Under the pieces are notes generated by a model, which was given only the letters and a program-made list of their open reading frames with translations, had not been told where the DNA came from and made no database searches. Positions 8,433 to 17,770 of a stretch of 42,374 nucleotides of DNA are shown one piece after another (positions within the stretch are counted from its first letter, which is position 1; each line of letters starts with the position of its first letter). The position numbers and the translations under genes are program-made. Source of the stretch: Thermotogae bacterium (GTDB lineage: Bacteria > Thermotogota > Thermotogae > UBA12178); the NCBI GenBank assembly GCA_021161835.1, contig JAGGZV010000094.1, forward strand, positions 1-42,374. The letters are read 5' to 3'.

Positions 8433-9270
8433 AAAGAAACTCTGGTTCGACAAAAAATTACAAATGTTCCTGGAAACTCCTGAAGACCTTTCATGGGCAC
8501 GTTCCATGGTGATTTACACTCCTTCAATAGGCGGAAAACGTTTCAGACCAGTTCTCATGCTGACGCTGGGGGAAGACCTTGGAGTTGATAAGGAATCGTT
8601 GATATGGCCTGCCATGGCCGTCGAGATTCTTCATGCAGCTTCTCTCATACACGACGATCTGCCGGCTATAGATGATGACGATTACAGAAGAGGAAAACTC
8701 TCCTGCCACAAAGTTTTTGGAGAAGGTAAAGCGATAGTTGTGGGTGATATCCTCTTTTTCAAAGCCTTTGAAGCTCTTGTACCGTTGACCAGGGAATTTC
8801 CCGGTTTGAATACGTTGTTTGTAGAGGCTGCACTCAACCTTGGGTATGGCGAACTAAGCGACATAGATTTTGAAAGCAGGGAAGTTACGTTGGATGAAAT
8901 ACTGAAAATGTATGAAAGGAAGACAGGTGCGCTACTCGGGTTCTGCCTTTCCGCTCCAGGAGAACTTGCAGGCCTGGAACACATCGAAGTAGAAAAGTTG
9001 AAGAAATGTGGACAGGAGTTGGGAATAGCATACCAGATCTACGATGATGTTAAAGATGTGGTGGGCAGCTTCGAAGAGCTGGGAAAGACACCCGGTAAAG
9101 ACGAAAAACAGGGTAAAAAGACTATTCCTTCCATTATAGGTATCGATGAAGCCATGAAAATGGGCGATGAAATATTTGAGAGGGTGATGAAAACACTTGG
9201 GGAGGAGTTTTCGGCATGGAAAACGGTGAATTTCCTGAGATCGATGAGACCAACACTGAAGAAGAAATAG
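8407..9270 (+). CDS. ispA: Polyprenyl (farnesyl/geranylgeranyl) diphosphate synthase
   Basis: About 287 residues. The first aspartate-rich motif is HDDLPAIDDDDYRRG, and the second is YDDVKDVVG (DDxxD type, substrate Mg2+ sites). GKRFRPVL near the N-terminus binds IPP. It condenses isopentenyl diphosphate with allylic diphosphates; the product chain length cannot be settled by eye, though the size and the two residues between the first Asp clusters fit the bacterial FPP/GGPP type. The start is ambiguous among GTG 8407 and ATG 8413 or 8416, all inside the preceding gene. Its 3' end overlaps the next gene by 55 bp. Confidence 0.9.
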   Translation: MKMMNEVDEKKLWFDKKLQMFLETPEDLSWARSMVIYTPSIGGKRFRPVLMLTLGEDLGVDKESLIWPAMAVEILHAASLIHDDLPAIDDDDYRRGKLSCHKVFGEGKAIVVGDILFFKAFEALVPLTREFPGLNTLFVEAALNLGYGELSDIDFESREVTLDEILKMYERKTGALLGFCLSAPGELAGLEHIEVEKLKKCGQELGIAYQIYDDVKDVVGSFEELGKTPGKDEKQGKKTIPSIIGIDEAMKMGDEIFERVMKTLGEEFSAWKTVNFLRSMRPTLKKK

Positions 9271-11747
9271 TGGAAACCTCTGCACGGAAAAGTCGGAACA
9301 TCTTCAACACTCTTCTTAAACGACTTGAACGCTGGAAACCAACGGCCAAACTTCTGGACTTTGTGAAGACCCACCGCCTCATATCGGTGTTCGGTGGGGT
9401 GGGTATAATTATGCTTGTAATAGCATTGATGGTGTTCACGAAGAGTGCCCCACCATCGGTGGGAGCGAGCGAAGAAGAAGGAGGCTATGTCCAGTACAAT
9501 CTCGTGGAAATCGATGTGCCACCTGGTGCCTATCCATCGGAAAAGTTCTTCAAAGTGGAAGAAATATCACCAGATTCACCTGAATACACCGATTACAAAA
9601 CATTGGCCAACTTCGAAGGTCCCATATACCGAGTGTATCCCTCAGACGGTAAAGACGAACTTGCACTGAAACCCCTTAAAATCAGATATCGACTGGACCC
9701 GCAGTTGTATCCCGGTGATGAATTTGTACACTTTACGTTGCGCTACGTTACGTTAAACGAACCTCATGTGGTTGGCACACTATATGGTTGCGAAGTGGTC
9801 GAAAAGGGTGGAGTCAAATACCTGGAAGGAACTGTATTTCATGCTTCGTTCGTGGTGGGTATCTCTTTCAAAAAACCAGAGTACGCAGATTTCGGTATAA
9901 GACTCCTGGTGGACAAACCACCTACCTTAAAGCCCTCGATCCTGATTGTTCCAGGTATTGACCAGAATTTCGTGGGAACCATTCCCAACACCTTCACGCC
10001 TGAAAATCCTGGTGGTAGCAACATATGGGAAATGCTCTTCCCTGACAGACCCATCTGGGTCTACAAGTATCCTCTACTGTCAACCAAACCACGTAATTAC
10101 ATGAGAGCTTTTGAAAGACATCAGCAGACTTCACCTGTACCAACCTACATAGATTTTGAAGCGAGAAGACTGGCTGAAGAATTGGAACGTTTGAATAGGT
10201 ACACCTTCGATATAATAGCTCATGACATAGGTGGGTTGATAGTACGATACGCTCTGGAGAGTAATCCCAGAATCAAAAATGTCAGAAGTGTTGTACTGGT
10301 AAGTACTCCCAACACAGGCACCAACGTAACGAACCCTCTGTATTTTTCCACTCTATACGGTAAGCCTCCCGATATCATAGCTGAAGCAATGGGAGGTAGC
10401 AGGGTGGCAATATCTTTCATAACCACCCACATACTCTCCACGTTCGAAAAGGTGAACACCTACTGGCGAGAAATCCTGCCCACCGGTTTGAGCATACGAA
10501 AGCTGGAATCGTTCAACGTTCGAAAAGATATAAGATACCTGTGTATAGCCGGATCAACGCCACCCATAGAAACGGGTATAAAAGGGACGGAACTCGAGAA
10601 ATTTTATCCCGAATTGACAGATGGAGAAGGAGATGGTTTCGTTAGCGTAAAAAGCGCTCTAATGGAAGAAAGCAAGAATCTGATGTTTCCCTACTCCTTT
10701 ACAGAACTCTATCTCAAAGGAGATGTGCTGAACGCTATAAAGGATTTTCTCAACGAGGGTATAAAACTTCCAAAGGTACCGGAATTCAAAACCGATGAAT
10801 TTGTGGAAACAAAAGTGGTGAAGAGAAAAGAAGAAAAACCAAGGATAGAGCCCTGGAAAAAGTATCTTTTACCTGAACTGAAAAAAGGAAGAATTCTGAA
10901 GTCGACCTGGAAATTGAGCACACCTGATCTGGGTGAACCTTACGGTTCCGCGGATGGATGGTATTATCTTGTGGTACACAATGGGGTATACGTGTGTAAT
11001 CCTCCCAAGAAGTGGACGAGGATCCTAGATGGAGAGGTGGTAGCTCACAACTTCTACAATGATAGCATGATAGTAGTAACGAATGAAAGGGTAGAAGTGC
11101 TGAGAAGAGGGAAGATAGTTGATTCATGGCCTTTGCCCACCTTCACCGGTAATGTTCTGGATGCATGGTACAGAACAGATGGCAGAGGTATCATGCTCGT
11201 TGATGTAGAGGGCAGATTATTACTCTACTTTGTGAAACGCAATGAAATAAGATATTCCTCCACTGTGACATCCACCTATGCTCGCTTGCGCGGAGAAAGA
11301 GCGGAAGTGTTCTTGATAACGGAAAGCTCTGTATCGAGCTACGATATTGAAACTTTCAAGAAGAAGTGGACATTGAACACAAGCATGATGATGAAGAGAT
11401 TGAAGATGAAAGAGGGAGCTCTCATAAGACCCATAGATGTTGTACGCGTTGGTAGGGATCTTTTCGTGCTGTTCAAAGATTATATAATCGGCGTGTTCGA
11501 TCTGTACTCTTATTCTGCACAGGTAGTGGCGTACGGCGAGCTGGGATCGAAGAGACTCATGAGATTCGGTGATTTTGTCCTTGCAGTTGGCGAGAATACT
11601 CTTGGGGGGTTCGACTATATCAATAAAAAGAGGATAGAATTTTATCAGATAATCAAAAAAGGGAAAATAGGGATGGGCTATAAAGAGATGTTGATATCCT
11701 ACGAAGAAGGTGGAAGATTTTGGTTGGAAGGGTTTTCAATACGTTGA
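9216..11747 (+). CDS. Membrane-anchored alpha/beta-hydrolase-fold protein with C-terminal beta-propeller; nucleophile position is Asp
   Basis: 843 residues. The cytoplasmic N-terminus is short and acidic, with one membrane segment at about 56-74, so most of the protein should face the periplasm. Residues 90-225 look like a ZU5-like beta domain. Residues 238-520 resemble a PGAP1/lipase-type alpha/beta hydrolase: SILIVPGIDQNF strand, nucleophile elbow IIAHDIGGLIVRY (Asp337 where lipases have Ser), VSTPNTGTN, and the acid in TDGEGDGFVSV. The C-terminal His that usually follows is not apparent (SFTELYLKGDV at 494-504). Residues ~560-843 have repeated strands ending in WYYLVVHNGVYV-like units, suggesting a beta-propeller. 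The ATG at 9216 has GGGGAGGAG upstream. It could be a pseudoenzyme or an Asp-nucleophile hydrolase. The downstream TPR gene overlaps it. Confidence 0.75.
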   Translation: MENGEFPEIDETNTEEEIVETSARKSRNIFNTLLKRLERWKPTAKLLDFVKTHRLISVFGGVGIIMLVIALMVFTKSAPPSVGASEEEGGYVQYNLVEIDVPPGAYPSEKFFKVEEISPDSPEYTDYKTLANFEGPIYRVYPSDGKDELALKPLKIRYRLDPQLYPGDEFVHFTLRYVTLNEPHVVGTLYGCEVVEKGGVKYLEGTVFHASFVVGISFKKPEYADFGIRLLVDKPPTLKPSILIVPGIDQNFVGTIPNTFTPENPGGSNIWEMLFPDRPIWVYKYPLLSTKPRNYMRAFERHQQTSPVPTYIDFEARRLAEELERLNRYTFDIIAHDIGGLIVRYALESNPRIKNVRSVVLVSTPNTGTNVTNPLYFSTLYGKPPDIIAEAMGGSRVAISFITTHILSTFEKVNTYWREILPTGLSIRKLESFNVRKDIRYLCIAGSTPPIETGIKGTELEKFYPELTDGEGDGFVSVKSALMEESKNLMFPYSFTELYLKGDVLNAIKDFLNEGIKLPKVPEFKTDEFVETKVVKRKEEKPRIEPWKKYLLPELKKGRILKSTWKLSTPDLGEPYGSADGWYYLVVHNGVYVCNPPKKWTRILDGEVVAHNFYNDSMIVVTNERVEVLRRGKIVDSWPLPTFTGNVLDAWYRTDGRGIMLVDVEGRLLLYFVKRNEIRYSSTVTSTYARLRGERAEVFLITESSVSSYDIETFKKKWTLNTSMMMKRLKMKEGALIRPIDVVRVGRDLFVLFKDYIIGVFDLYSYSAQVVAYGELGSKRLMRFGDFVLAVGENTLGGFDYINKKRIEFYQIIKKGKIGMGYKEMLISYEEGGRFWLEGFSIR

Positions 11748-12847
11748 TAATGTTTCTTGTGCTTTCCTTCATTCCTATCTTGCTCTTTTCCCAGGCCAGT
11801 GATGAGCGCCTGAATATGGCTTTCAGGCTGTACAATGAAGGACTTGCAGCATATCAAAGTGGAGAATTCGAGCGTGCCCTCAAACTTTTTGAGGAAGCAC
11901 TGGTAATTCTGCCCGAAATGGAGTCCTATGCTCCCGAGATAAAACTGTACATTGGTGTCAGTGCATATTATATTGGTGATTACGCAAAGGCCAGAACCTA
12001 TCTTCAACTTTTCCCGGAGTCTCCCCTTGCTCGAGAATTGCTGGAAACGATGAAAAACAAGAAGGTGGAGGAGCTGCCATCCTTCCGTGAAAAAGTTGAA
12101 ACCACACATGCAGGCACCACTTCAACGGAGGGAACAAAACGAGAAACCAATTTTCTAACCATTCTGTTTTTACTCACACCACTCATAGGTGTGGGAGGAT
12201 TCTTTCTGGTATTTCTGATTCTTTTGAAATTGCGTGGACCTGTGATCGCGGAAGCACTCGTCCCCGCCCGACAAACATCACAGATGGAAACTGCAGAAGC
12301 TCAGGAAACCGCTATTGAGCAAGGACCGATACTTTCCAATGAAGGTGGAATAATAGAAGAAATCGATGTGGGGGAAATCCTGAAAACGGATCTCGAGGAT
12401 GTAAGAGAACTGCTTTCCGACGTGGAAAGCATGGAAACGCAAGAAAAGGTAGAAGAAGTAGAAGAAAAAACCGCAGAAGCAAAAGAAGTGGCGGAAGAAA
12501 TGTTAGAAGAGAAGGAAACGGCTGGAGTTGACATAACCGAAAGCAAAACGGAAGGTGCGGAAGAACAGGAATGGCAGGAACAGGGTGAGAAAATGCTCTA
12601 CCTTTTCCAGGAAGCACTGGATATACTGGACGATAAATTGAATGAAATATCGGAAAAACCCGAGACAGGAGAGGAGGTCGGACCCGAAGATCTGGAAAAG
12701 TTGAAGATGTCATTCGATGAGATAGTGGAAAATCTTGAAAAGAGCGAAGAAATAGATGATGAAGATCTTCACATATTGCTTGTAAAGGCTCGTGATCATG
12801 TATTGGGAATAGATGTAGAAGAAGAGGAGGGAGAAACAGAAAATTGA
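11720..12847 (+). CDS. TPR-containing membrane protein with acidic C-terminal tail
   Basis: About 375 residues. A signal-like hydrophobic stretch (residues 8-25, ending LLFSQA) is followed by TPR-type helices (LYNEGLAAYQSGEFERALKL, then IGVSAYYIGDYAKARTYL). A second membrane segment lies at about 145-170. The remaining ~200 residues are very rich in Glu and predicted helical or coiled, presumably cytoplasmic. The TTG at 11720 is used because purine-rich AAGG/GGAAG precedes it; an ATG at 11750 has no ribosome site. It overlaps the hydrolase-propeller gene by 28 bp, so the two products may act together in the envelope. The exact function is unknown. Confidence 0.7.
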   Translation: MVGRVFNTLIMFLVLSFIPILLFSQASDERLNMAFRLYNEGLAAYQSGEFERALKLFEEALVILPEMESYAPEIKLYIGVSAYYIGDYAKARTYLQLFPESPLARELLETMKNKKVEELPSFREKVETTHAGTTSTEGTKRETNFLTILFLLTPLIGVGGFFLVFLILLKLRGPVIAEALVPARQTSQMETAEAQETAIEQGPILSNEGGIIEEIDVGEILKTDLEDVRELLSDVESMETQEKVEEVEEKTAEAKEVAEEMLEEKETAGVDITESKTEGAEEQEWQEQGEKMLYLFQEALDILDDKLNEISEKPETGEEVGPEDLEKLKMSFDEIVENLEKSEEIDDEDLHILLVKARDHVLGIDVEEEEGETEN

Positions 12848-13428
12848 TAGATGAAGTACTCTCAAAAATTACAGAATGCAAGATTGTGGGTGTCGATGAA
12901 GCAGGTAGGGGACCACTGGCAGGACCGGTGGTAGCTTGTGCGCTTTATCCTCGTGTTATCATTGAGGGGGTTGATGATTCAAAAAGCTTGTCACCTGAAA
13001 AGCGTTTCGAGCTTTTCCAAAGAATCGTTGGAAACTCTGATGTTGCAGTTGGTATGGCAACGCCTGGTGAAATAGATAGATTGAACATCTTACGTGCAAC
13101 GAGATTGGCTATGATGCGAGCGCTGAATCTGCTCTTTGAAAAGTTCGATCCAGACAGAGTGTTGGTATTGGTGGACGGGCGCAATATTCATCTCCCATTT
13201 TTCTGTATGAACATAGTGGAAGGAGATAAGAAAAGTTACGCTATCGCCGCCGCTTCAATAGTAGCGAAAGTCGTAAGGGATTCAATGATGGAAGCAGTGG
13301 ATGAATTGTACCCAAGTTACGGTTTTGCCAAACACAAAGGTTACCCAACAAAATATCACAAAGATATGATTAAAAAATTTGGATCCATATGGTTGCACAG
13401 AAAAACATTCCGTGGAGTGATAGGGTGA
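12844..13428 (+). CDS. rnhB: Ribonuclease HII
   Basis: 194 residues. The family signature GVDEAGRGPLAGPV carries the DEAGRG motif; LVLVDGRN and YAIAAASIVAKVVRD supply further acidic and conserved sites, and KHKGYPTKYH is the usual C-terminal motif. It removes ribonucleotides and RNA primers from DNA. The start is TTG, overlapping the TPR gene stop as TTGA, with GAGGAGGGA about 11 bases upstream. The size matches thermophile RNase HII. Confidence 0.95.
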   Translation: MIDEVLSKITECKIVGVDEAGRGPLAGPVVACALYPRVIIEGVDDSKSLSPEKRFELFQRIVGNSDVAVGMATPGEIDRLNILRATRLAMMRALNLLFEKFDPDRVLVLVDGRNIHLPFFCMNIVEGDKKSYAIAAASIVAKVVRDSMMEAVDELYPSYGFAKHKGYPTKYHKDMIKKFGSIWLHRKTFRGVIG

Positions 13429-13450
13429 TACTTGCTGGAGGTGAAGGGGT

Positions 13451-14488
13451 TTGGGAACTCTGAAAACATTGTCCATGGAGTGGACAGGCGATTCTCTTAA
13501 ACTTATAGATCAGCGTAAGTTACCCTACGTTGAGGAGTACGTTGTATGTAGTACTCATGAGGAGGTCGCGAGTGCCATAAAAAGCATGGTGATACGTGGT
13601 GCGCCTGCTATAGGGGCGGCTGCAGCATTCGGCTATGTTCTTGGGGCAATGAGATATACAGGAGGCGGATTATACGAACATATGAAAAAGGTAAAGGAAA
13701 CACTTGCCAATACACGCCCTACAGCCGTTAATCTCTTCTGGGCTCTGGAGAGAATGGAGAAAAAGTTTCTTTCACTGGATGTGAACATGGACGGGCTTGT
13801 GGAAGAACTGGAAGCGGAAGCACTCGAGATAGCGGAAGAGGACATAGAAAAGAACAAAAGAATCGGAGAATTGGGAAGTCAACTGCTTCCCAACAACGCT
13901 GTTGTTATCACACACTGCAATGCTGGAGCGCTGGCAACTGTGGATTACGGAACGGCACTCGGCGTGATAAGGTATATGCACGAAAATGGTCTCGGAATAA
14001 AAGTGTATGTGGATGAAACACGTCCGTATCTTCAGGGAGCACGATTAACAGCTTGGGAATTGGTGAAATTGGGCATCGATGTAACGCTGATAAGCGACAA
14101 CATGGCAGGCTGGGTTATGAAAACGAAGAAAATAGATGCGGTTATAGTGGGAGCAGATAGAATCGCGGCAAACGGTGATGTAGCCAACAAGATAGGAACT
14201 TACTCCCTGGCCGTGCTGGCAAAAAAGCACGGTATACCTTTTTATGTGGCGGCTCCCACATCAACTGTGGATCTTTCCACATTTACAGGTGCGGAGATAC
14301 CTATAGAGGAAAGAAGCCATCATGAAGTAACACACTGTCATACGGTTAAGGTTGCACCGGATGGAGTCAAGGTTTTCAACCCCGCTTTTGATGTAACGGA
14401 CAATGAACTCGTGGATGCGATAATCACTGAAAAAGGTATTGTTAGGCAGCCCTATTACAAAAATCTGCGGGCTCTTCTCGAGGGGTGA
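13451..14488 (+). CDS. mtnA: S-methyl-5-thioribose-1-phosphate isomerase
   Basis: 345 residues, the normal length for this eIF2B-related isomerase in methionine salvage. Signature segments are VIRGAPAIGAAAAFGY, the catalytic Cys in ITHCNAGALATVDYGTALG, and the catalytic Asp in VGADRIAANGDVANKIGTY, followed by PFYVAAPTSTVD. It interconverts methylthioribose-1-phosphate and methylthioribulose-1-phosphate. The TTG start at 13451 has GGAGGTG (13437-13443) 7 bases before it. No other methionine-salvage gene is in the window. It overlaps the upstream bases of minD. Confidence 0.94.
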   Translation: MGTLKTLSMEWTGDSLKLIDQRKLPYVEEYVVCSTHEEVASAIKSMVIRGAPAIGAAAAFGYVLGAMRYTGGGLYEHMKKVKETLANTRPTAVNLFWALERMEKKFLSLDVNMDGLVEELEAEALEIAEEDIEKNKRIGELGSQLLPNNAVVITHCNAGALATVDYGTALGVIRYMHENGLGIKVYVDETRPYLQGARLTAWELVKLGIDVTLISDNMAGWVMKTKKIDAVIVGADRIAANGDVANKIGTYSLAVLAKKHGIPFYVAAPTSTVDLSTFTGAEIPIEERSHHEVTHCHTVKVAPDGVKVFNPAFDVTDNELVDAIITEKGIVRQPYYKNLRALLEG

Positions 14489-14493
14489 TACAC

Positions 14494-15306
14494 TTGGAGA
14501 AAGTTTTCGTGGTAACTTCTGGAAAGGGTGGTGTTGGAAAGACAACGCTGGTAGCGAATTTGGGGTGTGCTCTCGCCAAAATGGGGGACAAGGTTTGTCT
14601 TATAGATGCGGATGTTGGACTGAAGAACCTGGATGTGGTGTTAGGTCTCGAAAATCGTATAATCTATACCATAATCGATGTTGTGAATAACAGGGTCAAA
14701 CCCGAAGAAGCGCTGGTGAAACACAAGATATTGAAGAATTTACATCTCCTCCCTGCTTCTCAGATAGCCACCAAGGAGATGATATCGCCGGAAGATATGA
14801 AACGCATAATCCATCAACTGTACCCAAATTTCGATTATATAATCATAGACTCCCCTGCAGGTATTGAACGAGGTTTCAGAAATGCCATTGCCGCTGCCGA
14901 ACAAGCCATAGTTATAACCACACCCGAATTACCTTCAATCTCTGATGCAGACAGGGTAATAGGATTACTGGAAAATGCTGGATTTGAAGCACAGAGTGTG
15001 AAGCTGGTCATAAACAGGATAAAACCCAAGATGGTAAAACGTGGGGAAATGCTCACAAAAGAAGATATAGCAGAAGCACTGGCAGTTAACATAGTGGGGC
15101 TAATCCCTGACACTGACGAAATGGTGGTGGCGACCAACAGAGGTATGCCAGTTGTGCTGAACGGCAACCAGAATGTGTCGGTGATCTTCGAGAACATAGC
15201 AAAAAGATTGAAGGGACAACCTGTGCCCATAGAAGCGGATACGATCGTTACTGGAGGATCGTTCCTGGATATGATAAGGAAACTCTTCAAGGGTTCGAGG
15301 GGCTGA
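14494..15306 (+). CDS. minD: Septum site-determining ATPase MinD
   Basis: 270 residues. The deviant Walker A SGKGGVGKTT, then IDADVGLKNLDVVLGLENR (switch I), and Walker B YIIIDSPAGIERGF identify MinD. The C-terminus SFLDMIRKLFKG is the short amphipathic helix that binds membrane. MinD recruits MinC to block division away from midcell and is driven off the membrane by MinE. I place the start at TTG 14494, 8 bases after GAGGGG, rather than at GTG 14485 within that box. minE follows after 4 bases. No minC is present here. Confidence 0.95.
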   Translation: MEKVFVVTSGKGGVGKTTLVANLGCALAKMGDKVCLIDADVGLKNLDVVLGLENRIIYTIIDVVNNRVKPEEALVKHKILKNLHLLPASQIATKEMISPEDMKRIIHQLYPNFDYIIIDSPAGIERGFRNAIAAAEQAIVITTPELPSISDADRVIGLLENAGFEAQSVKLVINRIKPKMVKRGEMLTKEDIAEALAVNIVGLIPDTDEMVVATNRGMPVVLNGNQNVSVIFENIAKRLKGQPVPIEADTIVTGGSFLDMIRKLFKGSRG

Positions 15307-15310
15307 GAGC

Positions 15311-15583
15311 ATGTTCTTTGGTTTCATGAGGCGCAGGAAGAAAAAAGGTAGCCGTACAGAAGCGAAGGAAAGACTTGAAAATATGCTTTCCACCAGAAGA
15401 AGGGTGGTACCCATAAGCAATTTCATAGATGAAAAGCACTTCAGGAATTCCGTCAGCGAAATGGAAAACGTTGTAAGAGAATTGGCGGCGAAATACTTCA
15501 ACGTTGCGAAACACAACGTCAGAGTCGAATGCGAGGAACATAACGGCTATGTTGTGATAATAACCAACATCACTTTCGATTAG
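15311..15583 (+). CDS. minE: Cell division topological specificity factor MinE
   Basis: 90 residues. It has a hydrophobic/basic N-terminus (FFGFMRRRKKK) that can bind membrane, the MinD-interacting helix (TEAKERLENMLSTRR), and the dimerising beta domain ending in VVIITNITFD. It sits four bases after minD, as usual for minDE pairs. GAGGGG lies upstream, in the end of minD. Confidence 0.92.
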   Translation: MFFGFMRRRKKKGSRTEAKERLENMLSTRRRVVPISNFIDEKHFRNSVSEMENVVRELAAKYFNVAKHNVRVECEEHNGYVVIITNITFD

Positions 15584-15593
15584 GGGGGAAAGC

Positions 15594-15992
15594 ATGCTGA
15601 AAACGTACAAAATCAGTACAAAAAGAAGAGTTCAAGCCGTTGAAATCACCTCGGAAGTAAGGAATGCAGTCAGGGAATCGGGAGTGAAAAATGGTATATG
15701 TGTTGTGTACGTGCCCCATACCACAGCAGGCGTGGTGGTGAATGAAAGCTATGATCCCGCTGTGATGGAAGACCTTATGGCCAAGCTATCTCAACTGGTA
15801 CCGGCGGGAATGGGGTACAGACATCTCGAAGGCAATGCGGATTCACACATAAAATCATCCATTGTCGGCAATTCTGCATCTATCATCGTGGAAGATGGAA
15901 ACCTCCTCCTTGGACGATGGGGAGGGGTATTTTTTCTGGAGTTCGATGGACCTAGGGATCGAAGATTCCATGTGAAAATCATTGAAGGATGA
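15594..15992 (+). CDS. YjbQ/UPF0047 family protein
   Basis: 132 residues matching the YjbQ family: YVPHTTAGVVVNESYDPAV, the HLEGNADSHIKSSIVG segment with conserved His and Asp, and the C-terminal GRWGGVFFLEFDGPRDR. Crystal structures of the family show trimers, and thiamine-phosphate synthase-like activity has been reported for some members; the in vivo role is unsettled. The ATG is preceded by GGGGGGAA. It is probably co-transcribed with minDE. Confidence 0.92.
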   Translation: MLKTYKISTKRRVQAVEITSEVRNAVRESGVKNGICVVYVPHTTAGVVVNESYDPAVMEDLMAKLSQLVPAGMGYRHLEGNADSHIKSSIVGNSASIIVEDGNLLLGRWGGVFFLEFDGPRDRRFHVKIIEG

Positions 15993-15998
15993 AGATGA

Positions 15999-16220
<222 letters not shown>

Positions 16221-16228
16221 CCTTCATA

Positions 16229-16254
16229 CCGGGTGCAGGGAAATCTGCACCCGG
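16229..16254 (+). terminator. Hairpin after the ferredoxin gene
   Basis: A perfect 10-bp stem CCGGGTGCAG (16229-16238) / CTGCACCCGG (16245-16254) with a 6-base loop starts 8 bases after the ferredoxin stop. Only a short GTTT follows, so termination may be partial. It ends 12 bases before the kinase start codon and could also limit readthrough or translation of that gene. Confidence 0.6.
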
Positions 16255-16266
16255 GTTTCATGCAAC

Positions 16267-17085
16267 ATGACAGGCAAATTATGTGTGATTGGAGACATCA
16301 ATCTGGATCTGATGATTCACATTGATTCTCCACCCGGGATTGATGAAGATAGAGAAGTACGAACTTTACAGATGAAACCGGGTGGTACCGCTTGTAACAC
16401 GATACTGGAAATTGAAAGATGGGGATGTAGAGCACATTTATTTGGCTCAAGAGGCAGGGATCCAATGGGAGAACTGATGGAACTGGAACTTCGCGATCAC
16501 AATTTCGAAAAATCCTTGATCCTTTCGAGTTTTCTAACGGGTTTATGCGTGGTGATAGAAGATCCATCCGGCAGAAGGCTCATCACACATAGAGGAGCAA
16601 ATAAAACCACTATTTTCAATCTTATAAATGGAAAATACGATATTTCCAGTTGTTCGTGGATACACCTTTCTTCGCTGGAACCAGAGGCTTTAGAATACGT
16701 GAAAAAAATCGCGAAAGGAAGCGTCATCAGCTACGATCCGGGAGGTATACAAATTAAACGTTTACACGATTCTTCGTTGATCGGCATGGTAGACTTCCTG
16801 TTTTTGAATATCAAAGAATATCAGTTTCTCCAATTTGAATCTTCCGGCTTGAAAACGAAGGTGGTGGTGAAAAAAGGAGAAGAGGGAGCAGAACTCATAT
16901 TCGATAACAAAAAGATCAAGGTGGAAGCGAAAAAAGTGAGGAAGATCATGCAGACTCGTGGTGCAGGGGATGTGTTCGATGGAGCCTTTATATCGTGTAT
17001 GTTCAATGGTGGAACCCTCGAAGAATGCTTGAAGATAGCCACTAATAGAGCAGGTGATTATATTGAAGGAGGTGTGGGATGTTGA
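16267..17085 (+). CDS. PfkB-family carbohydrate/nucleoside kinase
   Basis: 272 residues from the ATG at 16267. It opens with [14 protein letters not shown], has the substrate loop [17 protein letters not shown], and the PfkB signature 2 as [12 protein letters not shown], which retains the catalytic Asp in GAGD. It phosphorylates a sugar or nucleoside with ATP; the substrate cannot be read. An earlier in-frame TTG at 16213 would run through the hairpin and overlap ferredoxin, so I reject it. There is no clear Shine-Dalgarno before 16267, unlike most neighbours, so its translation may be weak or hairpin-controlled. Its end overlaps the next gene by 7 bp. Confidence 0.85.
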   Translation: MTGKLCVIGDINLDLMIHIDSPPGIDEDREVRTLQMKPGGTACNTILEIERWGCRAHLFGSRGRDPMGELMELELRDHNFEKSLILSSFLTGLCVVIEDPSGRRLITHRGANKTTIFNLINGKYDISSCSWIHLSSLEPEALEYVKKIAKGSVISYDPGGIQIKRLHDSSLIGMVDFLFLNIKEYQFLQFESSGLKTKVVVKKGEEGAELIFDNKKIKVEAKKVRKIMQTRGAGDVFDGAFISCMFNGGTLEECLKIATNRAGDYIEGGVGC

Positions 17086-17768
17086 AGGTAGTTTTTTTGG
17101 GACATGCCACTTTCATCTTGGAAACGGGTACCTATCGTTTGATAATCGATCCGTTCGTTAGAGAAAACCCCGCATGTCCCCTGAAATTTGAAGAAGTACC
17201 CAAGTTGACACACGTGCTCATCACCCATGGTCACGGAGATCATCTGGGTGATGCGGTGGAATTTGCAAAGAGAGATGGGGCCATGGTGATATGTAACTTC
17301 GAAATTTCCGTGTACCTTACAAGAAAAGGTGTTGAGAAAGTTCATGCCATGCACATAGGTGGGAGGTACAAATTCGATTTCGGTAACGTGAAGATGGTCC
17401 CCGCATTACATGGTTCGGGAATCCTGGAAAACGGTGAAATCCTGTACGGAGGGAATCCATGCGGTTTCCTCATTGAGGTCGATGGTAAGAAAGTGTACCA
17501 TGCAGGTGACACAGGATTAAGCATCGAAATGAAGTTGCTAGAAGACGAAGAGGTGGATCTTGCGCTCCTGCCCATTGGAGGAAACTATGTGATGGATGTG
17601 AACGATGCGGTGAAGGCGGTAGAATTAATCAAACCCAAGCTGGTGGTTCCCATGCATTACGGTACATGGCCTGTGATAAGCGCAAGGGCAGATAAATTCA
17701 AAGATTATGTCGAAGAGAAGGGTTTTCATTGCTCCATAATAAAACCAGGAGATTCCATAGAATTATGA
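17079..17768 (+). CDS. UPF0173 metal-dependent hydrolase
   Basis: 229 residues of metallo-beta-lactamase fold. Metal ligands are in [11 protein letters not shown] (HxHxDH), later His in VPALHG, Asp in YHAGDTGLS and the final His in [10 protein letters not shown]. It matches the UPF0173/YtkL-type group, whose natural substrate is not established. The start has GAAGGAGGTG upstream and lies within the end of the kinase gene. It converges on ribF with only two bases between stop codons. Confidence 0.92.
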   Translation: MLKVVFLGHATFILETGTYRLIIDPFVRENPACPLKFEEVPKLTHVLITHGHGDHLGDAVEFAKRDGAMVICNFEISVYLTRKGVEKVHAMHIGGRYKFDFGNVKMVPALHGSGILENGEILYGGNPCGFLIEVDGKKVYHAGDTGLSIEMKLLEDEEVDLALLPIGGNYVMDVNDAVKAVELIKPKLVVPMHYGTWPVISARADKFKDYVEEKGFHCSIIKPGDSIEL

Positions 17769-17770
17769 TT

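Noticed and set aside
12312-12881. Long Pro/Leu/Phe-rich minus-strand frame opposite the acidic tail of the TPR gene.
   Set aside because: It is the antisense shadow of Glu-rich codons, with no ribosome site or recognisable domain.
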